From positions 1 to 28,702 of the forward strand of contig JADZCW010000046.1 in NCBI GenBank assembly GCA_020851395.1: a DNA stretch of 28,702 bases, in the 5' to 3' direction. This document shows, one piece after another, positions 1 to 8,394 of this stretch. The notes beneath the pieces were generated by a model, which ran no database searches, was not told the origin of the DNA, and saw nothing but the letters and a program-made list of their open reading frames with translations. The translations under genes and the position numbers were made by a program. Origin of the DNA: Phycisphaeraceae bacterium (GTDB lineage: Bacteria; Planctomycetota; Phycisphaerae; Phycisphaerales; Phycisphaeraceae). The number at the start of each line of letters is the position of its first letter. The stretch's first letter is position 1.

Positions 1-690
1 ATCCCCGCCCTCGAGGTCGGCGTCTTCGTCGGCGGCGCCGCCGTCTGCCTCGTCACCGACGGCGCCTCGCTCGACCTGGCCGTCATCGAGCCCCACCTCG
101 CCCTCGAAGCCGTCCAGACCCTCTTCGACCTCCCCGAGGCCGTCCTGGTCTACCAGGACGCCTCCCTCACCGGCCACGACTACCTCGTCACCGGCCGCGG
201 CTCCCTCAGCCCCCAGACCCAGTGGTGGTTCGAACGCACCGAATCACGCGTCCGCTTCGCCCAGGACGTCACCCTCGACGACCTCCACCACACCCTGCGC
301 GTCGGCATCGTCTCGACCGGCGAGCGCATGGCCGCCGTCAAGCCCGTGCTCCGAGACGCGCTCGGCGAACGCGTCTTCCTCCAGAGCTTTGAGGCCGTGC
401 AAGAGGCCCGCCCCGGCGTCAGCGTCCACGTCCTGGAAGTCTTCGCCCAGGGCGTCGACAAGTGGCGCGGCATCGAGTGGCTCGCCCGCCAGCGCGGCGT
501 CGCGCCCGAGCAGGTCGCCGTCATCGGCGACGAGGTCAACGACCTGGCCATGCTCCGCGGCGCCGGCTGCGGCATCGCCATGGCCAACGCCATCGACCCC
601 GTCAAACAGGCCGCCCGACACGTCACCCTCACCTGCGACCAGCACGGCGTCGCCCACGCGATCGATAAACTGCTCCGCGAAGAATGGTGA
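1..690 (+). CDS. HAD-superfamily (Cof-like) phosphatase, 5' end missing
   Basis: The reading frame is open from the first base, so the N-terminus and the first HAD motif (DxDxT) lie outside the window. The visible 229 residues contain the C-terminal HAD motifs: a lysine in VDKWRGI (visible residue 154, motif III) and GDEVNDLAML (176-185, motif IV, with the Mg-binding acidic residues), followed by GIAMANA, typical of Cof/IIB HAD phosphatases such as sugar-phosphate or flavin-precursor phosphatases. The substrate cannot be told from the sequence. A cap domain of the C2 type would account for the first ~140 residues. The gene ends 44 bases before the dut start and is probably co-transcribed with it. 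Family assignment is firm; specificity is open. Confidence 0.85.
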   Translation: MPALEVGVFVGGAAVCLVTDGASLDLAVIEPHLALEAVQTLFDLPEAVLVYQDASLTGHDYLVTGRGSLSPQTQWWFERTESRVRFAQDVTLDDLHHTLRVGIVSTGERMAAVKPVLRDALGERVFLQSFEAVQEARPGVSVHVLEVFAQGVDKWRGIEWLARQRGVAPEQVAVIGDEVNDLAMLRGAGCGIAMANAIDPVKQAARHVTLTCDQHGVAHAIDKLLREEW

Positions 691-734
691 CCGGCCAGCG
701 GTTAGGATCAAGCCGTCACGGAAGGAGAGACCCC

Positions 735-1205
735 ATGACCACGACCATGCCCGAAACCCTCCAGGTGGCGATCACCCGCCTGCCCGGCCACGACGACATT
801 TCATTACCCGCCTACCAGAGCCAGCACGCCGCCGGCATGGACGTCCACGCCGCCGTCCCCGTCGATGCCCCGCTCGTCCTCGAGCCCGGCCGCCACGCCA
901 TGGTCCCCACAGGCTTCGCCATGGCCGTCCCCGAGGGCTACGAGGCCCAGGTCCGCCCGCGCTCCGGCTTGGCCGCAAAGCACGGCGTCACCGCCCTGAA
1001 CTCCCCCGGCACCATCGACGCCGACTACCGCGGCCACGTCCAGATCCTCCTGATCAACCACGGCCGCGAGCCGCTGACCATCACCCGCGGCATGCGCATC
1101 GCCCAGCTCGTGATCAAGCCCGTCCCCCGAGTCACCTGGGTCGAGGTTGCCGAGCTCCCCGCCACCGCCCGCGGCGCCGGCGGCTTCGGACACACCGGGG
1201 CCTGA
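735..1205 (+). CDS. dut: dUTP diphosphatase (dUTPase)
   Basis: This trimeric dUTPase hydrolyses dUTP to dUMP and pyrophosphate, which limits uracil in DNA and feeds dTMP synthesis. All five family motifs are present in 156 residues: AGMD (33-36), RPRSG (74-78), LNSPGTIDADYRG (88-100, with Asp95 as the likely catalytic base), GMRIAQLV (119-126) and the glycine-rich C-terminal GAGGFGHTG (147-155) that closes over the nucleotide. The frame is open further upstream, but ATG at 735 has AAGGAG at 722-727 with 7-base spacing, so this start was chosen. The length is normal for the family. It lies directly after the HAD phosphatase, and a candidate terminator follows. Confidence 0.95.
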   Translation: MTTTMPETLQVAITRLPGHDDISLPAYQSQHAAGMDVHAAVPVDAPLVLEPGRHAMVPTGFAMAVPEGYEAQVRPRSGLAAKHGVTALNSPGTIDADYRGHVQILLINHGREPLTITRGMRIAQLVIKPVPRVTWVEVAELPATARGAGGFGHTGA

Positions 1206-1284
1206 TATCAGCCCCGCCAGGGCCGATGAACGTCGCTCACGCCTAACTTTGCTCCCCCACCCTCCCCCCGGCCGATCTTCTGGG

Positions 1285-1315
1285 AATCAGGCGCGATCGT
1301 TATGCCCTGATTTTT
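1285..1315 (+). terminator. Candidate Rho-independent terminator after dut
   Basis: AATCAGG (1285-1291) pairs perfectly with CCTGATT (1306-1312) around a 14-base loop, and TTTTT follows at 1311-1315. It lies 80 bases after the dut stop and 35 bases before the ftsK start, so it probably ends the HAD-dut transcript. Confidence 0.55.
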
Positions 1316-1349
1316 CATCCGACCTCCGTCACGGACAGAGCGACCAGGC

Positions 1350-3974
1350 ATGAGCAAAACGCGTAAGTCCAAGTCCAGCAAGTCCGCCAAGCACACCCCC
1401 CTCGACGGCCGCAAGATCTGGCCCGCCATGGTCTGGGTCCTCCTCGCCGGCGCCTGGTTCATCCTCTTCGCCGCCCTCTGGTCCTACAACCCCGCCGACC
1501 CCCCCAGCCACGCCGCCGTCATGGCCCCCGATCCCGCCACCGGCCGCGAGGTCGTCCAGAACTGGGTCGGCCGCTTCGGCGCCGTCGTCAGCTACCGCGC
1601 CCTGCGCATGCTCGGCCCGGGCGTCTGGGTCGGCATGACCCTGGGCCTGCTCGCCCTGGCCACCACCGCCGCCCGCCGCCCCGTCACCCAGCCGGTCCTG
1701 CGCGTCATCGGCGCCGTCCTCATGGTCGTCGCCGCCAGCGCCGTCTCCGACCTCTACGGCTCACAGCGCGTCGACCCCATGGCCGGCGGACTCGTCGCCT
1801 TCGCCATCAACACCGAACTGCTCCCCCGCTTCGCCGTCATGGGCACCGTCGCCATCCTCCTCGTCGGCTTCCTCGTCGGCATGATGCTCGCCATCGACCA
1901 GATCGTCGTCGCCGTCGGCGCCTTCGCCCTGCGCGCCGTCGCCTCCCTGACCCGCATCAAACTCCCGAGCCTCCGTCCCGCCCTGGCCGGCATCACCGTC
2001 GGCAGCGCCGGCGGATGGGGCGACTCTTCCTCCAAGTCCAAGAGCGCCCGCAAGGGCAAACGCCGCGACGACCTCGACCACATCGACGAGGACGCCGGCG
2101 GCATCGGCGCCACCGAGTCCTTCATCCCCGAAGACAAAGCCGTCGCCGTCGCCGACCCCGAAGAGGAAGAACAAGCCGACGACGCGGACGCCCCCGAGGA
2201 CATCGACGAGGAAGACGATGACGCCGCCGACGCCCCCGGCGCCTTCGTCGCCGAGCGTTCCTTCGACCCCGAATCCCTCCGCGCCAAGATCAAGCAGCTC
2301 CCCATCAACTTCGCCGCCGCCGCCAAGAAGGACGACGGCGCCTTCGCCGCCGCCCGTGAGATCGACCTCTCCGGCTACCAGTTCCCCGGCCTCGACCAGC
2401 TCGAGGACCCCGAGCACAGCTTCAGCGCCGAGATGGAGGCCCTCGTCCGCGAACAGGCCGTCCAGCTCGAATCCGCTCTGCGTCAATACCGCATCGAGGG
2501 CGAAGTCGTCGGCATCGACTCCGGCCCGGTCATCACCCTCTTCGAAGTCCGCCTCGCCCCCGGCACCAAGGTCAACGCCATCGCCCGCATCGCCAGCGAC
2601 CTCGCCCGCGCCCTCAAGGCCCAGAACGTCCGCATCGTCTCCAACACCGCCGGCAAGGACACCGTCGGCATCGAAGTGCCCAACCTCAAGAAGGAAAAAG
2701 TGCGCCTCAAGGAGCTCATGACCGCCCAGCCCGACAGCGTCCAGAAGATGAAGCTCCCCATGTTCCTCGGCAAGGACGCCTCCGGCCAGCCGCTGATCTA
2801 TGACCTGACCACCATGCCCCACATGCTCATCGCCGGCACCACCGGCTCGGGCAAGAGCGTGTGCATGAACTCGATCATCATGTCCTTCCTCTTCACCAAG
2901 CGCCCCGACGAGCTCAAGCTCGTGCTCGTCGACCCCAAGATGGTCGAGATGAGCATGTTCAAGGACGTCCCCCACCTCATGTGCCCCGTCGTCACCGAGA
3001 TGAGCAAGGCCGCCGCCATTCTCGAGTGGGCCACCACCAAGATGGACGAACGCTACGAGCTCCTGGCCGAGGCCGGCGTCCGCGACGTCGCCGGTTACAA
3101 CGCCCTGACCCCCGAAGAACTCCGCGAGCGCTTCAACCCCGCCTCCGAGGCCGAGGAAGCACGCATCCCCAAGAAGCTCCCCTACCTCGTCTTCATCATC
3201 GACGAGCTGGCCGACCTGATCATGACCCACAAGGACGTCGAGGGCTTCATCGTCCGCCTCGCCCAGAAGGCCCGCGCCGTCGGCCTGCACCTGATCCTCG
3301 CCACCCAGCGCCCCCAGGCCAACGTCGTCACCGGCCTGATCAAGGGCAACATGCCCTGCCGCGTCTCCTTCAAGGTCGCCTCCGGCCTTGACTCCCGCAT
3401 CGTGCTCGACCAGAAGGGCGCCGAGCTCCTGCTCGGCCAGGGCGACATGCTCTTCCTCAGCCCCCGCACCAGCAAGCTCTCCCGCGCCCAGGGAACCCTC
3501 GTCGAGGACTCCGAGATCCGCAAGGTCGTCAAGTTCCTCAAGAACATCGCCGAGCAGAACTTCGAGCCCCAGCTCGTCCAGCTCCGCGGCTCGGGCGGCG
3601 ACGAGGACGGCGACGGCACGCCCTCCGAGAAGGACCCCCTCTTCGAGCAGGCCGTGGACATCGTCATGGAGACCCGCCGCGGCTCCGTCTCGCTCCTGCA
3701 ACGACGCCTCGCCGTCGGCTACTCCCGCGCCTCGCGCCTGATCGAGCAGATGGCCGAGTACCAGATCCTCGGCTCCTACAAGGGCTCCCAGGCCCGCGAG
3801 GTCGTCATCAGCCCCGAGGAGTGGGACGCCATGAAGCAGCAGGCCCGCGCCGACGCCGAGGCCGCCGCCGCCTCCACCGCCACCGAATCCTCCGGAGATG
3901 AGGATGACACTCCCGGGGGCGGGGGCGAGGATGAAGGCGTCCCCGACGAGATCGACGACGAATACCGCCAGTAG
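1350..3974 (+). CDS. ftsK: DNA translocase FtsK/SpoIIIE
   Basis: A membrane-anchored hexameric motor that pumps chromosomal DNA through the closing septum. The 874-residue protein has a lysine-rich start, four or five hydrophobic segments within residues ~24-200, and a very acidic linker of Asp/Glu and Ala/Pro (~225-300). The motor domain carries Walker A GTTGSGKS (496-503) and Walker B LVFIIDEL (613-620), and DPLFEQAVDI to ISPEEW (~765-835) is the winged-helix gamma domain that reads polar DNA sequences (KOPS/SRS type). The linker is shorter than in E. coli FtsK (1,329 residues) and nearer to SpoIIIE length. No strong Shine-Dalgarno box precedes the ATG. A strong terminator follows. Assignment is secure. 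Confidence 0.96.
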   Translation: MSKTRKSKSSKSAKHTPLDGRKIWPAMVWVLLAGAWFILFAALWSYNPADPPSHAAVMAPDPATGREVVQNWVGRFGAVVSYRALRMLGPGVWVGMTLGLLALATTAARRPVTQPVLRVIGAVLMVVAASAVSDLYGSQRVDPMAGGLVAFAINTELLPRFAVMGTVAILLVGFLVGMMLAIDQIVVAVGAFALRAVASLTRIKLPSLRPALAGITVGSAGGWGDSSSKSKSARKGKRRDDLDHIDEDAGGIGATESFIPEDKAVAVADPEEEEQADDADAPEDIDEEDDDAADAPGAFVAERSFDPESLRAKIKQLPINFAAAAKKDDGAFAAAREIDLSGYQFPGLDQLEDPEHSFSAEMEALVREQAVQLESALRQYRIEGEVVGIDSGPVITLFEVRLAPGTKVNAIARIASDLARALKAQNVRIVSNTAGKDTVGIEVPNLKKEKVRLKELMTAQPDSVQKMKLPMFLGKDASGQPLIYDLTTMPHMLIAGTTGSGKSVCMNSIIMSFLFTKRPDELKLVLVDPKMVEMSMFKDVPHLMCPVVTEMSKAAAILEWATTKMDERYELLAEAGVRDVAGYNALTPEELRERFNPASEAEEARIPKKLPYLVFIIDELADLIMTHKDVEGFIVRLAQKARAVGLHLILATQRPQANVVTGLIKGNMPCRVSFKVASGLDSRIVLDQKGAELLLGQGDMLFLSPRTSKLSRAQGTLVEDSEIRKVVKFLKNIAEQNFEPQLVQLRGSGGDEDGDGTPSEKDPLFEQAVDIVMETRRGSVSLLQRRLAVGYSRASRLIEQMAEYQILGSYKGSQAREVVISPEEWDAMKQQARADAEAAAASTATESSGDEDDTPGGGGEDEGVPDEIDDEYRQ

Positions 3975-4008
3975 CCTCTTTCGTTCCACACAAACCGACC
4001 CCTCGCGA

Positions 4009-4037
4009 GCCCCGCCGTCCCCGGCGGGGCCGTCTTT
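4009..4037 (+). terminator. Strong Rho-independent terminator after ftsK
   Basis: GCCCCGCCG (4009-4017) pairs perfectly with CGGCGGGGC (4022-4030) around a TCCC loop, then CGTCTTTT follows. It begins 35 bases after the ftsK stop and separates ftsK from the fusion gene at 4136. Confidence 0.85.
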
Positions 4038-4135
4038 TACCCACCGAAACACGCCTCTGCCCCTCCCCAACTTGCCTCCCGCCCCTTCTGCGCGCACGAT
4101 GGAACGCCGTCCCCTATCTGCAAGGAGTCCCCGCC

Positions 4136-5908
4136 ATGGGCGTTGACGTCTCCAAACTCCCCATCCGCATGTTCTGCGACAACCTCCGCGCCTGCCCCCG
4201 CCACCCCCTGCCCGAGGGCTACAGCATCCGCTGGTTCGAGCCAGGCGACCGTGAAAAATGGGTCGCGCTCTGGCGGGCCGCCGAGGGCAGCGACGAGATC
4301 ACCACCGACCTCTTCGACCACGAGTTCACCACCGACCCCGCCCTGCACCACCAGCGCATCTGCATGCTCCTCGACGCCGCCGGCCTGGTCGTCGGCACCA
4401 GCACCGCCTGGTACGAGGACGACTACTACGGCCAGCGCGTCGGACGCGTCCACTGGGTCGCCATCCACCCCAGCGTCCACGGCCACGGCCTGTCCAAACC
4501 CCTGCTCTCAGCCTCCTGCCAACGCCTCGTCGAGCTCGGCCACGAGAAGGGCTACCTCTGGACCCACGCCCATCGCCTCGCCGCCCTGCACCTCTACCTC
4601 ACCTTCGGCTTCATCCCCGACATCATGGACGCCGACCAGACCCTGGCCTGGATGAACTCCCTCCAGAAGCTCAACTGGATCAGCCCCGCCATCCACCGCT
4701 ACAACGTCCAGGAAGTCGCCGGCCGGATCGGCCAGGGCCTCAAGGACATCGACCCGCCCGTCTGGAAACCCACCCCCGCCTGCTCACCCTCCTTCGTCCA
4801 CCAGAAGCTTGTCAAGGCCAACAAGCCCAAACTCGCCTACACCAGTGGCTCGGTCAAGACCTGGCAGAATCGACTACGCCCCGTCGTCCGCCAGAAGCTC
4901 GGCCTGGACAACATGCCCCGCATCAAGACGCCCCCCAAGGTCCAGTCCCTCTGGAAGCGTCAGCACCCCCTGGGCACCATTGAAAAGCTCCTGATCACCA
5001 CCGAGCCCGGCGCCGAGATGCCCGCCTACCTCTGCCTCCCCCGCGGCGTCGTCGCGCCCTACACCCCCTGGATCTGCCTCCAGGGACACGCCCCCGGATT
5101 CTTCTTCTCCCTCTCCATCGAACCCCACCGCGAAGTCCTGGGCATGCCCTACGAGGCCATCGACGCCGGCGACCGCGACTTCGCCCTGGACGTCATGAAG
5201 AACGGCCACGCCGCCCTTTGTCTAGAGCAACGCTGCTTCGGCCAACGCATGGAAAAACTCCTCCCCGGGGCCGAGAACCGCTCCTGGTGCGGACAGGGCA
5301 CCATGCACGCCCTGATGCTCGGACGAACCATGATCGGCGAGCGTGTCTTCGACGTCGACCGCGCCATCGACTACCTCGCCGCACGCAAGGACATGGACCT
5401 GGCCAGGCTTGGCGTCATGGGCAACTCCGGCGGCGGCACCGTCTCGCTCTTTAGCGCCGCCCTGCTCCCACGCATCCGCTTCACCATCCCCTCCTGCTAC
5501 TTCTGCACCTTCGCCGACTCGATCATGTCCATCGAGCACTGCGTGGATAATTACGTCCCCGGCCTCCTGCCCGTCGCCGAGATGGCCGACGTCATGGGCC
5601 TCTTCGCCCCGCGACCGGTCGTCATCGTCGCCGGCAAGGACGACGACATCTTCCCCCTGCCCGGCGTCCACAAGGCCTACGCCCAGCTCAAAAAGATCTA
5701 CAAGGCCGCCGGCGCCGCCGACAAGTGCCAGCTCGTCGTCGGCAACGGCGGGCACCGCTTCTATGCCGAACAGGCCTGGCCCGCCATGCTCCCCATGATC
5801 GCCGCCGCCCCCGCCCCCGGAAGTGACAAACCGGCGAAGAAGCCCGACAAGAAGAGCACCAGGAAAGTCGTGAAAAAAACCGCGAAAACCGCCAAACGCC
5901 GCAAGTGA
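4136..5908 (+). CDS. GNAT acetyltransferase fused to alpha/beta hydrolase, Lys-rich tail
   Basis: Residues ~28-175 form a GNAT N-acetyltransferase domain. The acetyl-CoA loop region is VAIHPSVHGHGLSKPLL (108-124), followed by a family-typical LHLYLTFGFIP. Residues ~270-560 form an alpha/beta hydrolase resembling the acetyl-xylan-esterase/Abhydrolase_7 group. GNSGGG provides nucleophile Ser431, GKDDDIF provides Asp (502-504) and GNGGHRF provides His540. The last ~28 residues are Lys/Arg-rich (KKxxKK pattern) and could bind nucleic acid or an acidic surface. There is no signal peptide, so the protein is probably cytoplasmic. ATG at 4136 has AAGGAG at 4122-4127 with 8-base spacing. Substrates are unknown. 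An acyl or acetyl group being both transferred and hydrolysed by one chain is an inference only. Confidence 0.85.
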   Translation: MGVDVSKLPIRMFCDNLRACPRHPLPEGYSIRWFEPGDREKWVALWRAAEGSDEITTDLFDHEFTTDPALHHQRICMLLDAAGLVVGTSTAWYEDDYYGQRVGRVHWVAIHPSVHGHGLSKPLLSASCQRLVELGHEKGYLWTHAHRLAALHLYLTFGFIPDIMDADQTLAWMNSLQKLNWISPAIHRYNVQEVAGRIGQGLKDIDPPVWKPTPACSPSFVHQKLVKANKPKLAYTSGSVKTWQNRLRPVVRQKLGLDNMPRIKTPPKVQSLWKRQHPLGTIEKLLITTEPGAEMPAYLCLPRGVVAPYTPWICLQGHAPGFFFSLSIEPHREVLGMPYEAIDAGDRDFALDVMKNGHAALCLEQRCFGQRMEKLLPGAENRSWCGQGTMHALMLGRTMIGERVFDVDRAIDYLAARKDMDLARLGVMGNSGGGTVSLFSAALLPRIRFTIPSCYFCTFADSIMSIEHCVDNYVPGLLPVAEMADVMGLFAPRPVVIVAGKDDDIFPLPGVHKAYAQLKKIYKAAGAADKCQLVVGNGGHRFYAEQAWPAMLPMIAAAPAPGSDKPAKKPDKKSTRKVVKKTAKTAKRRK

Positions 5909-5911
5909 CCC

Positions 5912-5935
5912 CGTAGGGCACGCATCCTGCGTGCC
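5912..5935. repeat. 24-base hairpin repeat, copy 1 (convergent gap)
   Basis: GGCACGCA (5917-5924) pairs perfectly with TGCGTGCC (5928-5935) around a TCC loop, preceded by CGTAG. The same 24 bases recur exactly at 21682-21705. Both copies start within 25 bases of a plus-strand stop codon, between converging genes. There is no T-run, so a classic intrinsic terminator is not shown. A dispersed bidirectional 3'-end element is a plausible role. Confidence 0.8.
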
Positions 5936-5946
5936 GAATCGGGTGC

Positions 5947-5983
5947 CACACCGCGTCCCCGCGCCCTCGCGGGACGCTGTGTG
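5947..5983. repeat. Long imperfect hairpin in the convergent gap
   Basis: CACAC-c-GCGT-c-CC-CGCG (5947-5963) pairs with CGCG-GG-ACGC-t-GTGTG (5968-5983) around CCCT. This makes 15 pairs with one bulged C and one C/T mismatch. It stands 11 bases after the 24-base repeat and 47 bases before the end of the minus-strand gene, so it may serve as a two-way transcript end. Confidence 0.6.
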
Positions 5984-6030
5984 CCTCTACCCAGATACGT
6001 GTCCCCCCGCGAGCCATCCAACCGCCGCGC

Positions 6031-7125
6031 CTAAATCAGCTTCTTCTTCCGGAACTGTCCCATCGCCTCCTCCACCGACCGGAACACCGCCGTCGCCGTC
6101 TCGGTCACGAACGGGCTCGGAGAGCGCTTGGCCTTCCACACCACGTACACCTCCTTGCCATGCTCGTGCGCGTGGTGCAGCTCGCGCTCAACCCCCGACG
6201 ACAGCCCCGGCAGCCCCCCCGGCAGCTCCGGGATGAAGCTCACGATCATGTCCGACTGATCGACCAACTTAAAATCCCGCGCGTAGATCTGCCCGTCGAT
6301 GTCCCCCGCGATGTCCAGCACCTGCTTCACCGGCACGTTGAACGTCTCTTCCCGGCCGTCCGCCGTCAGCCCCCGCCCGGGGATGAAGTCCTTGCCCTCC
6401 CGCGCCGCCGCCAGCGCCGCCTCGAGCAGCAGCTTCTCGTCCACGTCCCCCGGGTCGAACGTGATGAAATGCTTGGCCAATTCATCCCGGAACGCGTCGA
6501 TCTCCGCCAACACCTCCGGCATCTGAGCCACGTGCGTCATCGGGAACGACGGATAGACCTTCCTCATCTCCGGCCGGCACACCAGCCGGTGCACCATCGG
6601 CGCCGTCGTCCGCAACCTCCCCCGCGCCGTGACGTAAAACTTCCGGGGGCACCCCAGCGCCTGCGCCAAGAGCTCCGTGGCCATGATCTCCTCTTCCCGC
6701 CACGCCATCAGGTCCTTGAGCGTCGCGTCGACCTGGTGCTCCGCCAGCAAGCGCCGGTGCACCACCTCGATGTTGTCCACCAGGCACACCAGCGCCTGCA
6801 CCCCCAGCTCGCGCGTCTGGTCGAAGTCAAACGCCGAGAACAGCCCGTGCCGCCACCGGAACGTCGCGTGCGTGTTGATCAGGACGTGCTGCTGGTCCCG
6901 TGACTGATTGATGATGTCCTTGAACGCCGACCGCCGCAGCGTGTGCAGCCGGCTCAGCGGCAGGTCCAGAATCCTCCCGGGGGCCACGTCCGGCGCCTCC
7001 TCATACATCCGGTCGCCGACGTTGTAGAGCGCGATGGCGTCCCCCGCCTCCCGGCCGATCTGGACGACCTCCCGCAGGAACGCCTTCTTCTCCATCCCCA
7101 CCTGACCGGTGACCATCACTCGCAT
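6031..7125 (-). CDS. Degenerate P-loop kinase-like / deoxyribosyltransferase-like fusion, unknown function
   Basis: The N-terminal half looks like an archaeal-adenylate-kinase or AAA-type nucleotide kinase: MRVMVTGQVGMEKKAF starts with a beta strand and a P-loop-like turn. GQVGMEKK (7-14) lacks the last Gly and the Ser/Thr of a true GxxxxGK[ST] motif. The middle carries YPSFPMTHV (191-199). The C-terminal part (~280-335) reads IYARDFKLVDQSDMIVSF and then SSGVEREL, and resembles the active-site half of nucleoside 2-deoxyribosyltransferases, where a Glu in that second motif is the nucleophile. No signal peptide or membrane segment is present. ATG at 7125 has GAGGGA 8 bases upstream and a TATAAT box further up. 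A role in nucleotide sensing, salvage or defence is a guess. Confidence 0.7.
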   Translation of the reverse strand: MRVMVTGQVGMEKKAFLREVVQIGREAGDAIALYNVGDRMYEEAPDVAPGRILDLPLSRLHTLRRSAFKDIINQSRDQQHVLINTHATFRWRHGLFSAFDFDQTRELGVQALVCLVDNIEVVHRRLLAEHQVDATLKDLMAWREEEIMATELLAQALGCPRKFYVTARGRLRTTAPMVHRLVCRPEMRKVYPSFPMTHVAQMPEVLAEIDAFRDELAKHFITFDPGDVDEKLLLEAALAAAREGKDFIPGRGLTADGREETFNVPVKQVLDIAGDIDGQIYARDFKLVDQSDMIVSFIPELPGGLPGLSSGVERELHHAHEHGKEVYVVWKAKRSPSPFVTETATAVFRSVEEAMGQFRKKKLI

Positions 7126-7163
7126 GCACGCGTTCCCTCGGGTGTTCGCACGGCAAAAGCCGG

Positions 7164-7169
7164 ATTATA
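7164..7169 (-). promoter_or_regulatory. Candidate -10 box for the kinase-like gene
   Basis: Read on the minus strand, GGATATAATCC contains a perfect TATAAT about 39 bases upstream of the ATG at 7125. No good -35 element is seen 16-18 bases further upstream. Confidence 0.45.
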
Positions 7170-7307
7170 TCCCTCCCCCGAAGCCCACGTTCATCGAACG
7201 CGGGGCCTTGGTCAAAAAACTTGCCCCTCCCCCTCCCCGCCGCCTTGTCCTATCGCCCCGCACCGGTCATGATAGAGTCCCATCCCATCCCTCACGGAGG
7301 CCCCGCC

Positions 7308-8354
7308 GTGTCCAATCTCCTGCTCCCCTCGCTCGCCGCCACGCCCTCCCAGACCATCCTCTGGATCGTCCTGGCCGTCGTCGCCGTCTTCCTGCTCTTC
7401 CTGATCATGCTCATCGGCAACTACCTCTCCCTCTGGTTCCAAGCCTGGCTCAGCGACGCCCCCGTCGGCATCGGCGAGCTGATCGGCATGCGCTTCCGCA
7501 AGGTCGATCCCCGCGCCATCACCCTCGCCCGCATCCAGTCCGTCAAGGCCGGCCTCGAGGTCACCACCGCCCAGCTCGAGACCCACTACCTCGCCGGCGG
7601 ACACGTCCGCAACGTCGTCAACTCCATGATCGCCGCCCACCGCGCCAAGATCGCTCTGCCCTGGGACACCGCCTGCGCCATCGACCTGGCGGGACGCGAC
7701 ATCTTCGAGGCCGTCCAGACCTCCGTGAACCCCAAGGTCATCGACTGCCCCGCGCCCAACAGCGGCCGACAGACCATCGACGCCGTCGCCCAGGACGGCA
7801 TCCAGCTCAAGGCCAAGGCACGCGTCACCGTCCGCGCCAACATCGCACGCCTGATCGGCGGCGCCACCGAGGAGACCATCATCGCCCGCGTCGGCGAGGG
7901 CATCGTCACCACCATCGGCTCGGCCGTCAGCCACAAGGCCGTCCTGGAGAACCCCGACCGCATCTCCAAGACCGTCCTGGACAAGGGCCTCGACGCCGGC
8001 ACCGCCTTCACCATCCTCTCGATCGACATCGCCGACATCGACGTCGGCGAAAACATCGGCGCCAAGCTCCAGGCCGACCAGGCCGAGGCCGACAAACGTC
8101 GCTTCCAGGCCGAGGCCGAGAAACGTCGCGCCATGGCCGTCGCCCAGGAACAGGAATTCCGTGCCGAGATCCAGAAGAATCAGGCCCTGGTCGTCCTGGC
8201 CGAGGCCGAGATCCCCAAGGCCATGGCCGAGGCCTTCCGCGGCGGCAACATGGGCATCATGGACTACTACCGCCTCCGAAACGTCCAGGCCGACACCGCC
8301 ATGCGCTCCAGCCTCGCCGGCGAACAGAACAAGCCCAACCAGCCCTCGGGCTGA
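7308..8354 (+). CDS. floA: Flotillin-like protein FloA (SPFH family)
   Basis: This membrane-scaffold protein is associated with lipid microdomains and membrane fluidity in other bacteria. The 348 residues match FloA in layout: a single hydrophobic anchor near residues 17-38 (ILWIVLAVVAVFLLFLIM), an SPFH domain with a conserved run including LAGGHVRNVVNSMIAAH and PWDTACAIDLAGRDIFEAVQ, then an Ala/Glu-rich coiled coil with KLQADQAEADKRRFQAEAEK, and a C-terminal tail NMGIMDYYRL. The frame opens upstream at 7221, but GTG at 7308 has CGGAGG at 7295-7300 with 7-base spacing, which sets the start. No NfeD partner is visible next to it. It converges with the FapA-like gene. Confidence 0.93.
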   Translation: MSNLLLPSLAATPSQTILWIVLAVVAVFLLFLIMLIGNYLSLWFQAWLSDAPVGIGELIGMRFRKVDPRAITLARIQSVKAGLEVTTAQLETHYLAGGHVRNVVNSMIAAHRAKIALPWDTACAIDLAGRDIFEAVQTSVNPKVIDCPAPNSGRQTIDAVAQDGIQLKAKARVTVRANIARLIGGATEETIIARVGEGIVTTIGSAVSHKAVLENPDRISKTVLDKGLDAGTAFTILSIDIADIDVGENIGAKLQADQAEADKRRFQAEAEKRRAMAVAQEQEFRAEIQKNQALVVLAEAEIPKAMAEAFRGGNMGIMDYYRLRNVQADTAMRSSLAGEQNKPNQPSG

Positions 8355-8394
8355 TCATCCCGCCGCCCCGTTGTGATCTCCCACGCCGCCCCGG

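Noticed and set aside
1761..4097. A 778-codon open frame on the minus strand across ftsK
   Set aside because: It is the mirror of a confirmed gene. Its protein is repetitive Gly/Val/Leu/Asp sequence without any domain, as expected from GC-rich antisense.
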